From the NCBI GenBank assembly GCA_002495055.1, contig DADR01000048.1, positions 22,784-53,838 of the forward strand: a stretch of DNA of 31,055 nt, in the 5' to 3' direction. The translations under genes were made by a program, and so were the position numbers. Positions 16,763 through 25,338 of this stretch are shown here, piece after piece. How positions within the stretch are numbered: position 1 is the first letter of the stretch; the number at the start of each line of letters is the position of its first letter. The notes beneath the pieces are model-generated. The model did not search any database and had not been told where the DNA came from. It was given only the letters and a program-made list of their open reading frames with translations. This DNA comes from Methanoregula sp. UBA247. GTDB taxonomy: Archaea > Halobacteriota > Methanomicrobia > Methanomicrobiales > Methanospirillaceae.

Positions 16763-17340
16763 GGAATGTAACGATAAAGCGGGAAACAAAAGAAACGAAT
16801 ATCCAGATCAAACTGAATCCCGATGGCAGTGGGAAGGTATTGGTTGAGAGTGGTGTACCTTTTTTTGACCATATGCTTACCGCGATGGCAAAACATGGTG
16901 GTCTTGATCTTACCTGCACTGCGAAAGGGGATCTCGGTGTTGACTGTCACCACACGATTGAGGATGTCGGGATTGTATTCGGAGATGCCGTGAAAGGGGT
17001 AATCGGTGACGGGCATGGTATCCAGCGTTTCGCCCATGCAGTCATCCCGATGGACGAATCGCTTGCATCCGTGACACTCGATTGTGGGGGCAGGGCATAC
17101 CTGGTCTATACTGGTACCTTTGGAAGCAGGACTCTCGGTACGATTCCTGTTGATATCTTCGAGCATTTCTTTTACAGCCTGTGCACACGTGCCGGTATAA
17201 CAGCACATATCACATTTTCCGGGAAGAACGATCACCACAAGTGCGAGGCCGTATTCAAGGCATTCGGGATTGCACTGGGCCAGGCCCTTGCATTAAATAA
17301 GGATAAAAAGATGATCCGAAGTACAAAAGGGAAGTTTTAG
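16759..17340 (+). CDS. hisB: Imidazoleglycerol-phosphate dehydratase
   Basis: A 193-aa monofunctional IGP dehydratase (no phosphatase domain), the sixth step of histidine synthesis. The two manganese-binding repeats are intact: VDCHHTIEDVG (His64, His65, Glu68) and KNDHHKCEAVFKAFG (His159, His160, Glu163), with PFFDHMLTAMAKHG near the N-terminus. Length is normal. It ends the metK-hisGAB series; seven T follow the stop directly. Confidence 0.96.
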   Translation: MRNVTIKRETKETNIQIKLNPDGSGKVLVESGVPFFDHMLTAMAKHGGLDLTCTAKGDLGVDCHHTIEDVGIVFGDAVKGVIGDGHGIQRFAHAVIPMDESLASVTLDCGGRAYLVYTGTFGSRTLGTIPVDIFEHFFYSLCTRAGITAHITFSGKNDHHKCEAVFKAFGIALGQALALNKDKKMIRSTKGKF

Positions 17341-17347
17341 TTTTTTT
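17341..17347 (+). terminator. Oligo-T terminator after hisB
   Basis: Seven T immediately downstream of the hisB stop on the coding strand, before a convergent minus-strand gene. Confidence 0.5.
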
Positions 17348-17368
17348 ATGAAAGAATATTTTGCTGTT

Positions 17369-18302
17369 TTATTCCACAGTCACATTTACGATAAACATTT
17401 TTTGTTGACTGTCTGTTTCTTTGCATTCTGTGCATCGTATAAAGGGATCTTTTCCGCCACCTTGTTGGGTAAAACTCACTAAATATTGTCCAGAATCGAG
17501 ATGCGAAGGAGCAGAAATTTTAACGACCAAATGGTAAAGGAAGTCATCCTGATTTTCCGGGTAAAAAAAGCTTCTTGAAAAAAAACGAGAGGGAGTAATC
17601 GAAACGTTCAACGGCGTCTGAGATACTAAATATGAGATTTCTCCCATTCCTGTATCCCAATTTGGTGAATAGGTGAGATTGAAATATTTTGTATCTCCTT
17701 TTTTTTAAGGATAATGAACCCTTTTCCACCCTAATTTCATCAAAAGAGCGATAGGGGGTGGTATAAGAATAAAACACAACCGAATCGTTACAGTACTGTG
17801 ATGTTTTACCATCCAGACTGGCGTTCACATAGAGATGATATGGATGACCCGCAATGGATGTTTTTGGAATATTCCAGTTCGGTTGAGGTATAAAGAAATC
17901 TTTTGGGATGGAACTTGCATTCAGGAAAACTTTTGCTGTATAAACATGGTATGGTTCTGCCGTAAATGATGAGGGTTCTACATATAATGCAGAACTGTCA
18001 TTCCATGTTTGATTCTTATATTCACCGTATATTGAGTATTTTACTTCACTAGGTCCCCAACTTCCACTATAGAACAAATAATCCGATTCGAAAGTATTAT
18101 TCGGATCTCGTATTGTATAGTTTTCAGGATGTACAAAACCTCCCATTGGAGCGGTGAAAATTGGCGGAAGGGAGGATGTGGCATTTTCTTTCGGTGATTG
18201 CGTGACACACCCTGAGGTGAGCAGGAAGAAAATACATACTATAGCACATACCTCAAATCCAGATAATCGAATCATATGAGAGAAAGTATTTTTCTCCGTC
18301 AT
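17369..18302 (-). pseudogene. Lipoprotein gene with a one-base frameshift in an A8 tract
   Basis: Two minus-strand frames make one protein. The first part (18302 down to about 17707) has a lipoprotein signal: hydrophobic VCAIVCIFFLLTSGC, then a Ser/Thr-rich spacer and a beta-rich domain with many N-x-S/T sites. At an A8 run (17699-17706) the frame shifts. Removing one A gives KKGDTKYFNLTYSPNWDTG and joins cleanly to the second part, which ends CTECKETDSQQKMFIVNVTVE after about 90 residues, cut here for length. The corrected gene would encode 310 aa. Without correction the reading continues in the wrong frame to 17544. The cause may be a sequencing or assembly error, a recent mutation, or slippage during transcription. 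An ATG at codon 10 is an alternative start. Function unknown; surface-anchored. Confidence 0.75.
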
Positions 18303-18437
18303 ATATAATCATCGAATTTGATAAAGGGAGGATGCTTTTGGAGGGCACCATAAACAACCCACACAGAAAATGAATAAAAAGCAATTTGCCAAAGAAATTT
18401 GAAACCAGAATTGAATTATCACAAAAAAGAGTTGATT

Positions 18438-18641
18438 TCAGGGTTTTGACGCCAGGTCAACATCTTCTTTCTTGATCGTTTTTCTTCCTGCATGCTCAGC
18501 AAGCTTGTTTGCTTCCTTGGTGAGCTGGGCGATGTACTTCTCTGCTTTGACAACAAGTGCCTCAGCTGCATCGCTTCCGACTCTTTCGGCTCCGTTCTTC
18601 TTTGCAATCCTTACAACTGCGGCGATTGGTAAATCTGCCAT
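18438..18641 (-). CDS. Archaeal histone
   Basis: A 67-aa single histone-fold protein without tails. It dimerises and wraps DNA. The three helices are LPIAAVVRIAKKNG, the long central helix beginning SDAAEALVVKAEKYIAQL, and the last helix after RKTIKKEDVDLA, with the conserved RKTI loop. GAGGTT lies shortly before the ATG, and a strong minus-strand TATA box (TTTATATATA) at 18672-18681 suggests high expression. It is monocistronic. A histone-deacetylase-family gene lies about 4.6 kb downstream on the plus strand. Confidence 0.97.
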   Translation of the reverse strand: MADLPIAAVVRIAKKNGAERVGSDAAEALVVKAEKYIAQLTKEANKLAEHAGRKTIKKEDVDLASKP

Positions 18642-18671
18642 TTTTTAAACCTCAAAAAGAAAGTCTATTGG

Positions 18672-18681
18672 TATATATAAA
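18672..18681 (-). promoter_or_regulatory. TATA box of the histone gene
   Basis: TTTATATATA on the minus strand, about 36 bases before the histone ATG. It leaves room for a short leader that carries the GAGG ribosome-binding site. Confidence 0.6.
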
Positions 18682-18837
18682 TACTTTTTGGGAAAACACC
18701 TCATTTTACTCATTATTACGATATTGGGACGCATCCTGTTAAGCAAGTGGAAAACGAAGGTCAAAATGTCGCAGAATATTTTTTAATCGCTTTAAATTGC
18801 TGCATTCTGAAAACAAGTCGATTAAAATAGATTTAAA

Positions 18838-19602
18838 TTATTCCAACAAAGATGCAGCGAGCAATAGCGCATTCGCATAATTTGGTGAGGCGCGCGAAGT
18901 ATCCACGAAAATTCTGCTGATATTTACAACAGGCGCGCCATGTCCGTGCCCCCCTCCCAGAAATATGAGCGTACGGAAGACTAAATTGCCGGATATGCCA
19001 TCTGGTGCGATGATTAACCCGCAGGTCTCAACGGCCTTCTCAATCAGAATTTCGCAGTGATCTGCATTGGCCAGCCGGGCAACCAGTTCTGCTTCGGCCA
19101 TGCTGGAATCGACCTGGCTGTGCCTGCCCACATCCCCTAACCTGCCCCCGGAAAGGACCCCGACATTCTCTGAAAGTCCGAATTTTTGTGCAATCAGGCG
19201 TCCTTTTTTTATCAGTTCAAGTTTTTCAGGAACTGTCCACCCCTCATCAACACCAACGGGAGTAAGAAGGAATTTTTTCCCCCGCACTGTTTCCAGCAGC
19301 GCGATGCGTTCAAGATGATCCACGCCCTGGGCAATTTTTAATGCCATGAGGGTAGAATTTGCAGGGAGCGTCCCCCGGACGGCTGCATCAATCGTGCCTG
19401 CCATAAGATCATCGATGAGCATCTGACCGGGATTCTCGTGCTCAACAACCTGCACGGTGTCCCCTGTGCTGTTTTTACCAACAATTCCTTGTCGGCAATA
19501 ACAGACGGTAATAAATTTCCCCTGTACACTGTTTACGCTGTCAATAACTTTTTGTGCATCTTCTGCAATTCCGATGCCAATGCGTCTTATCGTGCCAGAC
19601 AT
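18838..19602 (-). CDS. Methanogenesis marker protein 4 (MtxX-like)
   Basis: A 254-aa protein of the family found in essentially all methanogens and called methanogenesis marker 4 or MtxX, related in fold to phosphate acetyl/butyryltransferases. Marks: IRRIGIGIAEDAQKVIDSV at the start, GTIDAAVRGTLPANSTL, LTPVGVDEGWTV, SGGRLGDVGRH and the C-terminal FLGGGHGHGAPVVNIS. The biochemical role is not established to my knowledge; earlier annotations as a methyltransferase subunit are weak. It overlaps the 3' end of the marker 2 gene by 16 bases, so the two are co-transcribed. Confidence 0.85.
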   Translation of the reverse strand: MSGTIRRIGIGIAEDAQKVIDSVNSVQGKFITVCYCRQGIVGKNSTGDTVQVVEHENPGQMLIDDLMAGTIDAAVRGTLPANSTLMALKIAQGVDHLERIALLETVRGKKFLLTPVGVDEGWTVPEKLELIKKGRLIAQKFGLSENVGVLSGGRLGDVGRHSQVDSSMAEAELVARLANADHCEILIEKAVETCGLIIAPDGISGNLVFRTLIFLGGGHGHGAPVVNISRIFVDTSRASPNYANALLLAASLLE

Positions 19603-20600
19603 GCAACGTCCTCATCAGAAAGGTGCATGATCCCGTTATCGATAAAATCAAAGACCTGCGTCTCCTGCCCGTCATAGGTGATACGCAGCTCCCGCGTGCT
19701 GTTGACGGTCCCTATCTCCCGGGCTGTTATTCCCACACCGGCAAAGAGCCCGGCAAGCTCCGGGACGTGGTCTTTTTTCGTAGTCAGGATAAAGCCCATA
19801 CCCGGGTACATCCGTACCCACTGCTCAAAGGTCATATTATTTGCAGCCAGGTCGGGTTTTGGGATCAATCCAAGGTCAATCTCAGCTCCCTTCCCGCTTA
19901 CCTCGAGGAGCATCCCCAGTGTCCCGATAAGGCCGGGATTGCTGATATCTTTCCCTGCGGATACAAGGTGTCGTTTCCCAATCTCTTCCATCACGGCAAT
20001 CTGTGCCCTGACTTCCGGGGCGGATTTCATCGTGACCGAGTCCCAGTTGAGTGAACAGGAAGGATGAACACGTCCGGAGAGATCGATTGCAGCAACCACG
20101 CTGTCTCCCACCTTTGCGGTGTGGCTGTAGATGATCGAGTCAAGCCTGGCTGAACCAAGAATCGAGACATCGATGACACTGTATGGTGCGTCCGGGTGCA
20201 GGTGTCCACCGACGATTGGCACGCCGAACTGTGCGGATGCGTCATGCATGCCTTTTACTACGAGTTCCTGCACCGTGGTTTTTGCAATCGAGAATATATC
20301 GACCATCGCGACAGGGTGCCCTCCCATTGCCGCAATGTCATGAATATTGACCAGCACTGAACAGTATCCCGCCCAATAGGGATCTGCTTCCATGAGCCTG
20401 CTCCAGATACCATCAGCTGCAAGGAGGAGTGCCTCACCATTGTGCTCGATAACTGCTGCATCCTCACCAAATGAGGCGATAACATGAGGAGCGTCGATCT
20501 TTAAAGCCCTGACCATCTCGCCGATGGTATGTTTCCGTTTTACTCCCTCATATTCCCTGACTACTTTTGCAATCGTCTCTGTGGAGCAGCTGTTGACCAC
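19587..20600 (-). CDS. Methanogenesis marker protein 2 (AIR synthase-related)
   Basis: A 337-aa protein of the AIR synthase/ThiL/HypE-like superfamily, in the subgroup called methanogenesis marker 2. Marks: ASFGEDAAVIEHNGEALLLA (ATP-binding N-terminal strand), NIHDIAAMGGHPVAMVD, and VGGHLHPDAPYSVIDVSILG, which correspond to the ATP- and metal-binding loops of the family. Substrate unknown. GTG (20598-20600) is taken as start because GGTGAT, a good anti-16S match, lies a few bases upstream. First gene of a pair with marker 4; divergent from rfcL with a 94-base gap. Confidence 0.87.
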   Translation of the reverse strand: MVNSCSTETIAKVVREYEGVKRKHTIGEMVRALKIDAPHVIASFGEDAAVIEHNGEALLLAADGIWSRLMEADPYWAGYCSVLVNIHDIAAMGGHPVAMVDIFSIAKTTVQELVVKGMHDASAQFGVPIVGGHLHPDAPYSVIDVSILGSARLDSIIYSHTAKVGDSVVAAIDLSGRVHPSCSLNWDSVTMKSAPEVRAQIAVMEEIGKRHLVSAGKDISNPGLIGTLGMLLEVSGKGAEIDLGLIPKPDLAANNMTFEQWVRMYPGMGFILTTKKDHVPELAGLFAGVGITAREIGTVNSTRELRITYDGQETQVFDFIDNGIMHLSDEDVACLAR

Positions 20601-20694
20601 GTTATCACCTGAAGAATGGGTTAATGACTTGTTCGTCTATCCTAGTTTCGTTTCATCAGAGATAATTTATTTGATATACAGCCAACGTGTCTGT

Positions 20695-22074
20695 ATGGAC
20701 TGGGCAGAAAAGTACCGTCCCGTACGGCTCGAGGACATCGTCGGAAACACGAGCGCGATACGGCAGATGGTTGCATGGGCTACGAACTGGACGAACAAGT
20801 CCAAGCCCTTGCTCCTCTACGGAAAGCCCGGTATTGGCAAGACCTCCAGTGCGTACGCGCTTGCCCATGATATGGGATGGGAAGTTATCGAGCTGAATGC
20901 CAGCGACCAGCGAACAGCTGCAGTCATCGAGCGCATTGCGGGGGTCGGGAGTATCACTGCAAGTCTCACGGGATCAGGAAGGAAACTGATCGTTCTTGAT
21001 GAGGCCGATAATCTGCAGGGAACCGCTGATCGTGGAGGCGCCAAGGCAATTATTGATTGTATCCGGAAAGCGCAGCAGCCGATGATCCTGATCGCGAATG
21101 ACCTCTATGGTCTCTCTCCTGAACTCCGGTTCCGTTGTGAAACGGTTCAGTTCAAGGCAATTCCGGCACGATCAATCGGTCCAAGGCTCAAATATCTCTG
21201 TGCTGCAGAAAAAATTACCTGTAGTGAGGCTGCCATTCACTCGATAGCAGAAAGCGCTGAAGGGGATTTACGGTCAGCGGTCAACATGCTCTACGCCTCG
21301 GCTATCGGTAGAGATCGGCTTGAAGATCTGCAGGTGCACACATCCCAGAAAGATGAAAGGGTATCGATATTCTCGCTGATCACCGCGATTTTCCATAAGA
21401 CTTCGGATGAAGACCTGATGCGTCTCTCGTACGATGTCGATGATACCCCTGAAACAATCGAGCAGTGGGTTGAAGGCAATGTCCACCTGATGCCAACTCC
21501 TTTTGCGGTTGCTGAGGGATACCGATGCCTCTCGCGTGCAGATGAATATCTCGGTTATACCTATCGCAGGCAGTATCATACGCTCTGGAGGTACGCGACG
21601 GCGCTTATGCTGCTGGGTGTTGCTGATGCAGCGGGAGGAAAAGGCATTCATACGCGGATTATGCCGCCGGAACGATGGCAGAAAATGTCAACGGCAAAGA
21701 AGCAGAAAGCAATCCGGATTATGACGCTTAACAAGATTGCCAGTACCATGCATATCCCCCAAAACACGCTGCGGGAGAATTATCTGGATATATTCTCTCT
21801 GCTGGTTGAGCACGATCCAGCCACGTATGTGCGCGAACTGATATTCGATGCCGATCAGCTCAATTTCTTCCTGCATGACAAGGCGCGCTCGCAGGAGATC
21901 ATAAAATCCCTGCTTTCAGAAGGAAAAGCGGGAAAAGAGCAGGAGAAAAAACCCAAAAAAGAAAAAGTCCCGAAACCAGATCAACGGGACCCGGATGAAC
22001 CAGGCGCAGTGTCCGGACCCGTGGAGAAAAAATTATCTTCCCGTTCTCAGTCAACGCTGTTTGACGGGTTCTGA
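20695..22074 (+). CDS. rfcL: Replication factor C large subunit (clamp loader)
   Basis: A 459-aa AAA+ protein that, with RfcS, loads the PCNA sliding clamp. Start ATG 20695 gives the canonical MDWAEKYRPVRLEDIVGN; an open frame extends upstream to 20524 but overlaps the divergent marker 2 gene. Walker A is GKPGIGKTS (43-51), Walker B LIVLDEADN (98-106); sensor residues follow in LIANDLYGLSPELRFRC. The C-terminal 60 residues are a Lys/Glu/Pro-rich linker ending in a PCNA-binding motif, QSTLFDGF. A TATA-like AATTTATTTGATATAC ends about 17 bases before the ATG and there is no Shine-Dalgarno, so the message is probably leaderless. The 3' end overlaps the convergent UPF0146 gene by 24 bases. Confidence 0.95.
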   Translation: MDWAEKYRPVRLEDIVGNTSAIRQMVAWATNWTNKSKPLLLYGKPGIGKTSSAYALAHDMGWEVIELNASDQRTAAVIERIAGVGSITASLTGSGRKLIVLDEADNLQGTADRGGAKAIIDCIRKAQQPMILIANDLYGLSPELRFRCETVQFKAIPARSIGPRLKYLCAAEKITCSEAAIHSIAESAEGDLRSAVNMLYASAIGRDRLEDLQVHTSQKDERVSIFSLITAIFHKTSDEDLMRLSYDVDDTPETIEQWVEGNVHLMPTPFAVAEGYRCLSRADEYLGYTYRRQYHTLWRYATALMLLGVADAAGGKGIHTRIMPPERWQKMSTAKKQKAIRIMTLNKIASTMHIPQNTLRENYLDIFSLLVEHDPATYVRELIFDADQLNFFLHDKARSQEIIKSLLSEGKAGKEQEKKPKKEKVPKPDQRDPDEPGAVSGPVEKKLSSRSQSTLFDGF

Positions 22075-22470
22075 GGCCTTGAAATAGCGGTGGAGAAGGA
22101 CCCCGCATTCAATTCTCTCGCCGCCGTTCCCGTAGGTTTCATAGCCTAGGTGATAGACGAGAAGATCGCAATTTATCCTCCTGGCAAGCGTGATCAGGGG
22201 CGGGATCATTTCGATAGCAGGCCGGATCGCGTAGATGAGATCTGCACCAATGTATTTGTTGACAGAAGGTGAAAAAATATCATCGATGGAAAAAGACAGG
22301 TTTTCGGGCACGTGCACATCCCTGATATCCGTACAGCGAACACGGACACCGGCATTCATAAGAATACGTGCTGCCTCCGTGTTTTTCCCGATCCCGACTT
22401 CAACGGTATCGGTATAGTGTTTCGCAATATATTCCCCGACACACGTCTCAATATGTTTATAGGAGCCCAT
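22051..22470 (-). CDS. UPF0146 family protein
   Basis: A 139-aa archaeal protein of UPF0146. VEVGIGKNTEAARILMNAG looks like the glycine-rich loop of a Rossmann fold, followed by VRCTDIRDV as the second strand with an acidic end, and ADLIYAIRPAIEMIPPLITLA. The layout resembles a small SAM-dependent methyltransferase, but catalytic activity is not established. Its promoter appears to overlap that of the divergent archaemetzincin gene. Confidence 0.85.
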   Translation of the reverse strand: MGSYKHIETCVGEYIAKHYTDTVEVGIGKNTEAARILMNAGVRVRCTDIRDVHVPENLSFSIDDIFSPSVNKYIGADLIYAIRPAIEMIPPLITLARRINCDLLVYHLGYETYGNGGERIECGVLLHRYFKASEPVKQR

Positions 22471-22507
22471 TTAAACAGAATATAGCGATGCATATCCATA
22501 TTTTTTG
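22453..22507. promoter_or_regulatory. Overlapping divergent promoters of UPF0146 and amzA
   Basis: Plus strand: TATGTTTATAGG (22453-22464) lies about 30 bases before the amzA ATG, inside the first codons of the UPF0146 gene. Minus strand: AAAAAATATGGATATGC (22491-22507), inside the first codons of amzA, lies about 30 bases before the UPF0146 ATG. The two start codons are only 17 bases apart and neither has a Shine-Dalgarno, so each promoter would lie in the other gene. Confidence 0.4.
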
Positions 22508-23027
22508 GGATTCCCTGGCCCCGCCCGGTCTCCAGCTGCCGGTTTCCCGTAAAATCTCTTCAATTATCGATATTCCGGTAACGGTTTCAGAGAACCATGT
22601 GCGCATGATGGGATATGTGGACGGGCGCAAACAGATCGATGCACAGGTGTTACTGGACAGCATCCAGGCGTACAAACATCGCCACAATATGATAGTGCCC
22701 CTGCTCCTTGTGGTTCAACAGGACCTCTTTAAAAATGGCAACAGTTTTGTATTTGGTCTCGCCCGCCAGTCAGTCGGCGCGGCGGTGGTTTCAGCGTCCC
22801 GGCTCAGTAATGAGTATTACGGGAGAGATGAGAACGATGATGACCTCATTGACCGGATAACAAAGGAAGGAGCCCATGAAGTCGGACACCTCCTTGGCCT
22901 TGAACACTGCTGCGATCCGGAATGCGTCATGTTCAAACCCGACACGCTTGATGAACTGGACCGTAAGAAAAAGATGTTCTGTACAACCTGCAGGGAACAT
23001 CTGGCAACGCACCTCATTTCCGGCTGA
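22488..23027 (+). CDS. amzA: Archaemetzincin (zinc metalloprotease)
   Basis: A 179-aa metalloprotease. The start is ATG 22488; the open frame continues upstream to 22368 but would overlap the divergent gene. The zinc site is HEVGHLLGLEH (His130, Glu131, His134, His140), followed by the cysteine-rich archaemetzincin extension with Cys141, Cys146, the Met148 turn, and Cys165/Cys168 (CTTC), which bind a second zinc. No signal peptide, so cytosolic. Physiological substrates of the family are unknown to me. Confidence 0.94.
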   Translation: MHIHIFWDSLAPPGLQLPVSRKISSIIDIPVTVSENHVRMMGYVDGRKQIDAQVLLDSIQAYKHRHNMIVPLLLVVQQDLFKNGNSFVFGLARQSVGAAVVSASRLSNEYYGRDENDDDLIDRITKEGAHEVGHLLGLEHCCDPECVMFKPDTLDELDRKKKMFCTTCREHLATHLISG

Positions 23028-23222
23028 CAGCCCCATGAAGCGACCCGGTACGAATGTGCCGCATTAAAACAGGGCAGGATATTGTTTTTATCCGGTGTTT
23101 ATCAGGTGTCCATGAAAAAATGGAATGCCCGGTAAAAAAAGCACCTGTCGTGCCAGTACCTAAAACGGCATCAAAGCTCTTTTTTCCCTGTCGCACCAAA
23201 TCACCATTGAGACAGGCTTTGT

Positions 23223-24206
23223 ATGGGACGCTGCTGTGCAATCATCGATCCGATCTGTGCTGAACATGATAATCCAGGTCACCCGGAGTGCAACGCCCGC
23301 CTGGTAAATGCATGTTTGGGAATTCCCCGCGATGTTACCCGTCTGGCTTCTGAACCTGCATTACCCCGGGATGTTGAACGTGTCCATGACCCCAGGTATC
23401 TCTCGTGGCTTGAACAGCAGTGCTCAGCTACTGCCACGCTTGGCTGGCTGGACACGGACACGTATATCACCCGCCGATCCTTTGATGCTGCCCTGCATGC
23501 TGCCGGCGCAGCGATTGCTGCTGTAGAACGATCCCTGGAAGGTGAACACTGTTTTGCTCTTGTGCGCCCTCCAGGCCACCACGCTGAGTTTAATCGCGCA
23601 TTGGGTTTTTGCCTGATCAATAACGTGGCGGTTGCTGCGAAAAAAGCCCTGGAACACGTTGATACCATTGCGATCGTTGACTGGGATGTCCACCATGGGA
23701 ACGGAACGCAGAACAGTTTTTATGGTACTGACCGGGTGCTCTACTGTTCGATACACCAGGAGCATTTTTTCCCGTATTCCGGTGCTGTTGACGAAGTGGG
23801 CACAGGAGATGGTAAAGGATATACCATAAATGCACCACTGCACGCAGGCTCGACTATTGCCGATTACAACCATGTTTTTTCTGAAATTTTTGTCCCGGCA
23901 GTCGAACGTTTCTCTCCCGATGTCATGATCATTTCAGCCGGGCAGGATATTCTCTTCGATGATCCTCTCGGGATGATGAGTATCCACCCACAGGATTTTG
24001 AACTCCTGACCCGGATGCTTGCCCGGGCTGCCGGTGTACCCCTTGCACTGGTGCTGGAGGGTGGGTATAGCCCATCCCATGGTTTAGCGGTCCATCATAT
24101 CTTCACAGCGCTGACATCAGGAGGCAGGGTGGATGAACAGGGTATTCCCTCAGAACGTACACAGACCGTTGTATCAAGGCTGAAATCAGAGCACCGTCTG
24201 CCTTGA
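23223..24206 (+). CDS. Histone deacetylase family protein (class II-like, zinc-dependent)
   Basis: A 327-aa protein of the HDAC/acetylpolyamine amidohydrolase family, which removes acyl groups from lysine or polyamines. The N-terminal substrate loop is HDNPGHPECNARL. The active site includes RPPGHHAEFNRALGFCLINN (His119, His120) and DWDVHHGNGTQ (Asp155, His157). The third zinc ligand is Asp242 in SAGQDILFDDPLG, where class II enzymes usually read SAGFDAH. The catalytic Tyr is in LEGGYS. The enzyme should be active. The reading frame has a stop just before the ATG, which fixes the start region. Substrate cannot be told from sequence; acetylated chromatin proteins or polyamines are both possible. 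Ends four bases from a convergent gene. Confidence 0.92.
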   Translation: MGRCCAIIDPICAEHDNPGHPECNARLVNACLGIPRDVTRLASEPALPRDVERVHDPRYLSWLEQQCSATATLGWLDTDTYITRRSFDAALHAAGAAIAAVERSLEGEHCFALVRPPGHHAEFNRALGFCLINNVAVAAKKALEHVDTIAIVDWDVHHGNGTQNSFYGTDRVLYCSIHQEHFFPYSGAVDEVGTGDGKGYTINAPLHAGSTIADYNHVFSEIFVPAVERFSPDVMIISAGQDILFDDPLGMMSIHPQDFELLTRMLARAAGVPLALVLEGGYSPSHGLAVHHIFTALTSGGRVDEQGIPSERTQTVVSRLKSEHRLP

Positions 24207-24210
24207 AATA

Positions 24211-24789
24211 TCACGTTGAGGAAAGAATATCAATCTCCATTGTGCTGATCTTCTCGTAGGTTTTTTTCATCTGGATGATAGGCCAGAGTTCATAGAGAAG
24301 GATGGTGATGGGTTCCCACATGGCCGCCCAGCCGATAATCAGGAGTGCGTCGGCAACAAGCTGGGCGAGAAGATGATTTTCCAGGGTTGAAACAAGCTGC
24401 CGTGCCATCAGGGCTATCATGAGGAAAACAAACCCGATGAGAAGGGATCTCCTGCCATGCCGGAAGTGGGAACGGAATCTCAGGTCAGCAACAAGCATCT
24501 TATACATAAAATGATTGTGGATGGCAGGTGCGATAGTCTGCGCTTCTTTTCCTGTTGCTAATTCCTGTGGCAGATGAATGATGATCTTGAACCGGGTCTT
24601 TGCCGGGAATTCCTTGACTATGCTGACAATGTATTGTTGAGCGGCAAAATCGAGTTCTTTTTCATGGAATGGTGCAGGATCGAACGAATTAAAGAGTTGT
24701 GCAATTGAAGAGAGTTTGATCTCGATCAATATACTGCCGTTCTCTTTTTTATACATTGATTCAATATACAGTGACTCGATATCCGCCAT
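24211..24789 (-). CDS. Membrane protein, unknown function
   Basis: A 192-aa protein from ATG 24789 (a TTG 33 bases upstream would add eleven residues; no clear Shine-Dalgarno decides). Residues 1-110 are a soluble alpha/beta domain with clear strands (ILIEIKLSSIA, RFKIIIHLPQ). A basic stretch (RFRSHFRHGRRS) precedes two hydrophobic helices: LLIGFVFLMIALMARQLV and a longer LLAQLVADALLIIGWAAMW that continues through EPITILLYELWPII. The C-terminus is charged. It is probably a two-pass membrane protein with a cytoplasmic N-terminal domain. Family not recognised. Confidence 0.7.
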   Translation of the reverse strand: MADIESLYIESMYKKENGSILIEIKLSSIAQLFNSFDPAPFHEKELDFAAQQYIVSIVKEFPAKTRFKIIIHLPQELATGKEAQTIAPAIHNHFMYKMLVADLRFRSHFRHGRRSLLIGFVFLMIALMARQLVSTLENHLLAQLVADALLIIGWAAMWEPITILLYELWPIIQMKKTYEKISTMEIDILSST

Positions 24790-24922
24790 GCCGGTAATTC
24801 CTGGTTTGCTATACTCTGGCAAAGTCGATAAACCTGCCTTTGGAACGGTTTATCCTGTGCATGGATGTTGATGTGCTATTGAAAAACCCTGCTACCTTGT
24901 GGGAATGCTAAAAGGGATGTTA

Positions 24923-25306
24923 TTACCGGTTGATCTGGTGACTGATCTCTTCAATCGCCTCAGTGATAGTATCTTTCATATCTTCTTTTTCCATGCGGTA
25001 CAGGCGCCTGAGAGGAAGTATCGCCCGCGAGTCCCCGATCCGGCCCAGTGCCCATGCGGCTTTCAGTCTCACCCGGGAATCGTCATCCCAGAGTGTATCG
25101 ATCAGCGGTTCCACGGCACGAGAATCTCCCATCCTTCCCAGTGATTCTGCGGCTTTCCACCGGTTCACCTCGTTGTCATCAGCAAGCATAAGGATAAAAT
25201 ATGCCAGCCGCTCGTTATCCCCGGTGCCGGGTTCATTGGCTGACGGATCGGGATCACCTTCACCAGGTTCCCCCTCATGTTCAGTGATGCCCGTTTCTGT
25301 CACCAC
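24923..25306 (-). CDS. HEAT-repeat protein (PBS lyase-type)
   Basis: A 127-aa protein. After an acidic, disordered leader (about 30 residues) come repeats of the HEAT/PBS-lyase type: NRWKAAESLGRMGDSRAVEPL, cut to its core AAESLGRMGDSRAVEPL, and AAWALGRIGDSRAILPL, each a helix pair with the GDSRA turn, plus a partial first and last helix. Such repeats bind other proteins. GTG is the annotated start. It lies 32 bases after the cupredoxin-like lipoprotein gene and may be in one transcript with it and the RDD gene. Confidence 0.8.
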   Translation of the reverse strand: MVTETGITEHEGEPGEGDPDPSANEPGTGDNERLAYFILMLADDNEVNRWKAAESLGRMGDSRAVEPLIDTLWDDDSRVRLKAAWALGRIGDSRAILPLRRLYRMEKEDMKDTITEAIEEISHQINR

Positions 25307-25338
25307 CGAATCCCTTGTCCGGGAATGAAATACTCACG

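Noticed and set aside
23054..23263. 69-codon plus-strand frame before the deacetylase gene
   Set aside because: Overlaps the well-supported start of the deacetylase-family gene in a different frame and has no recognisable features.
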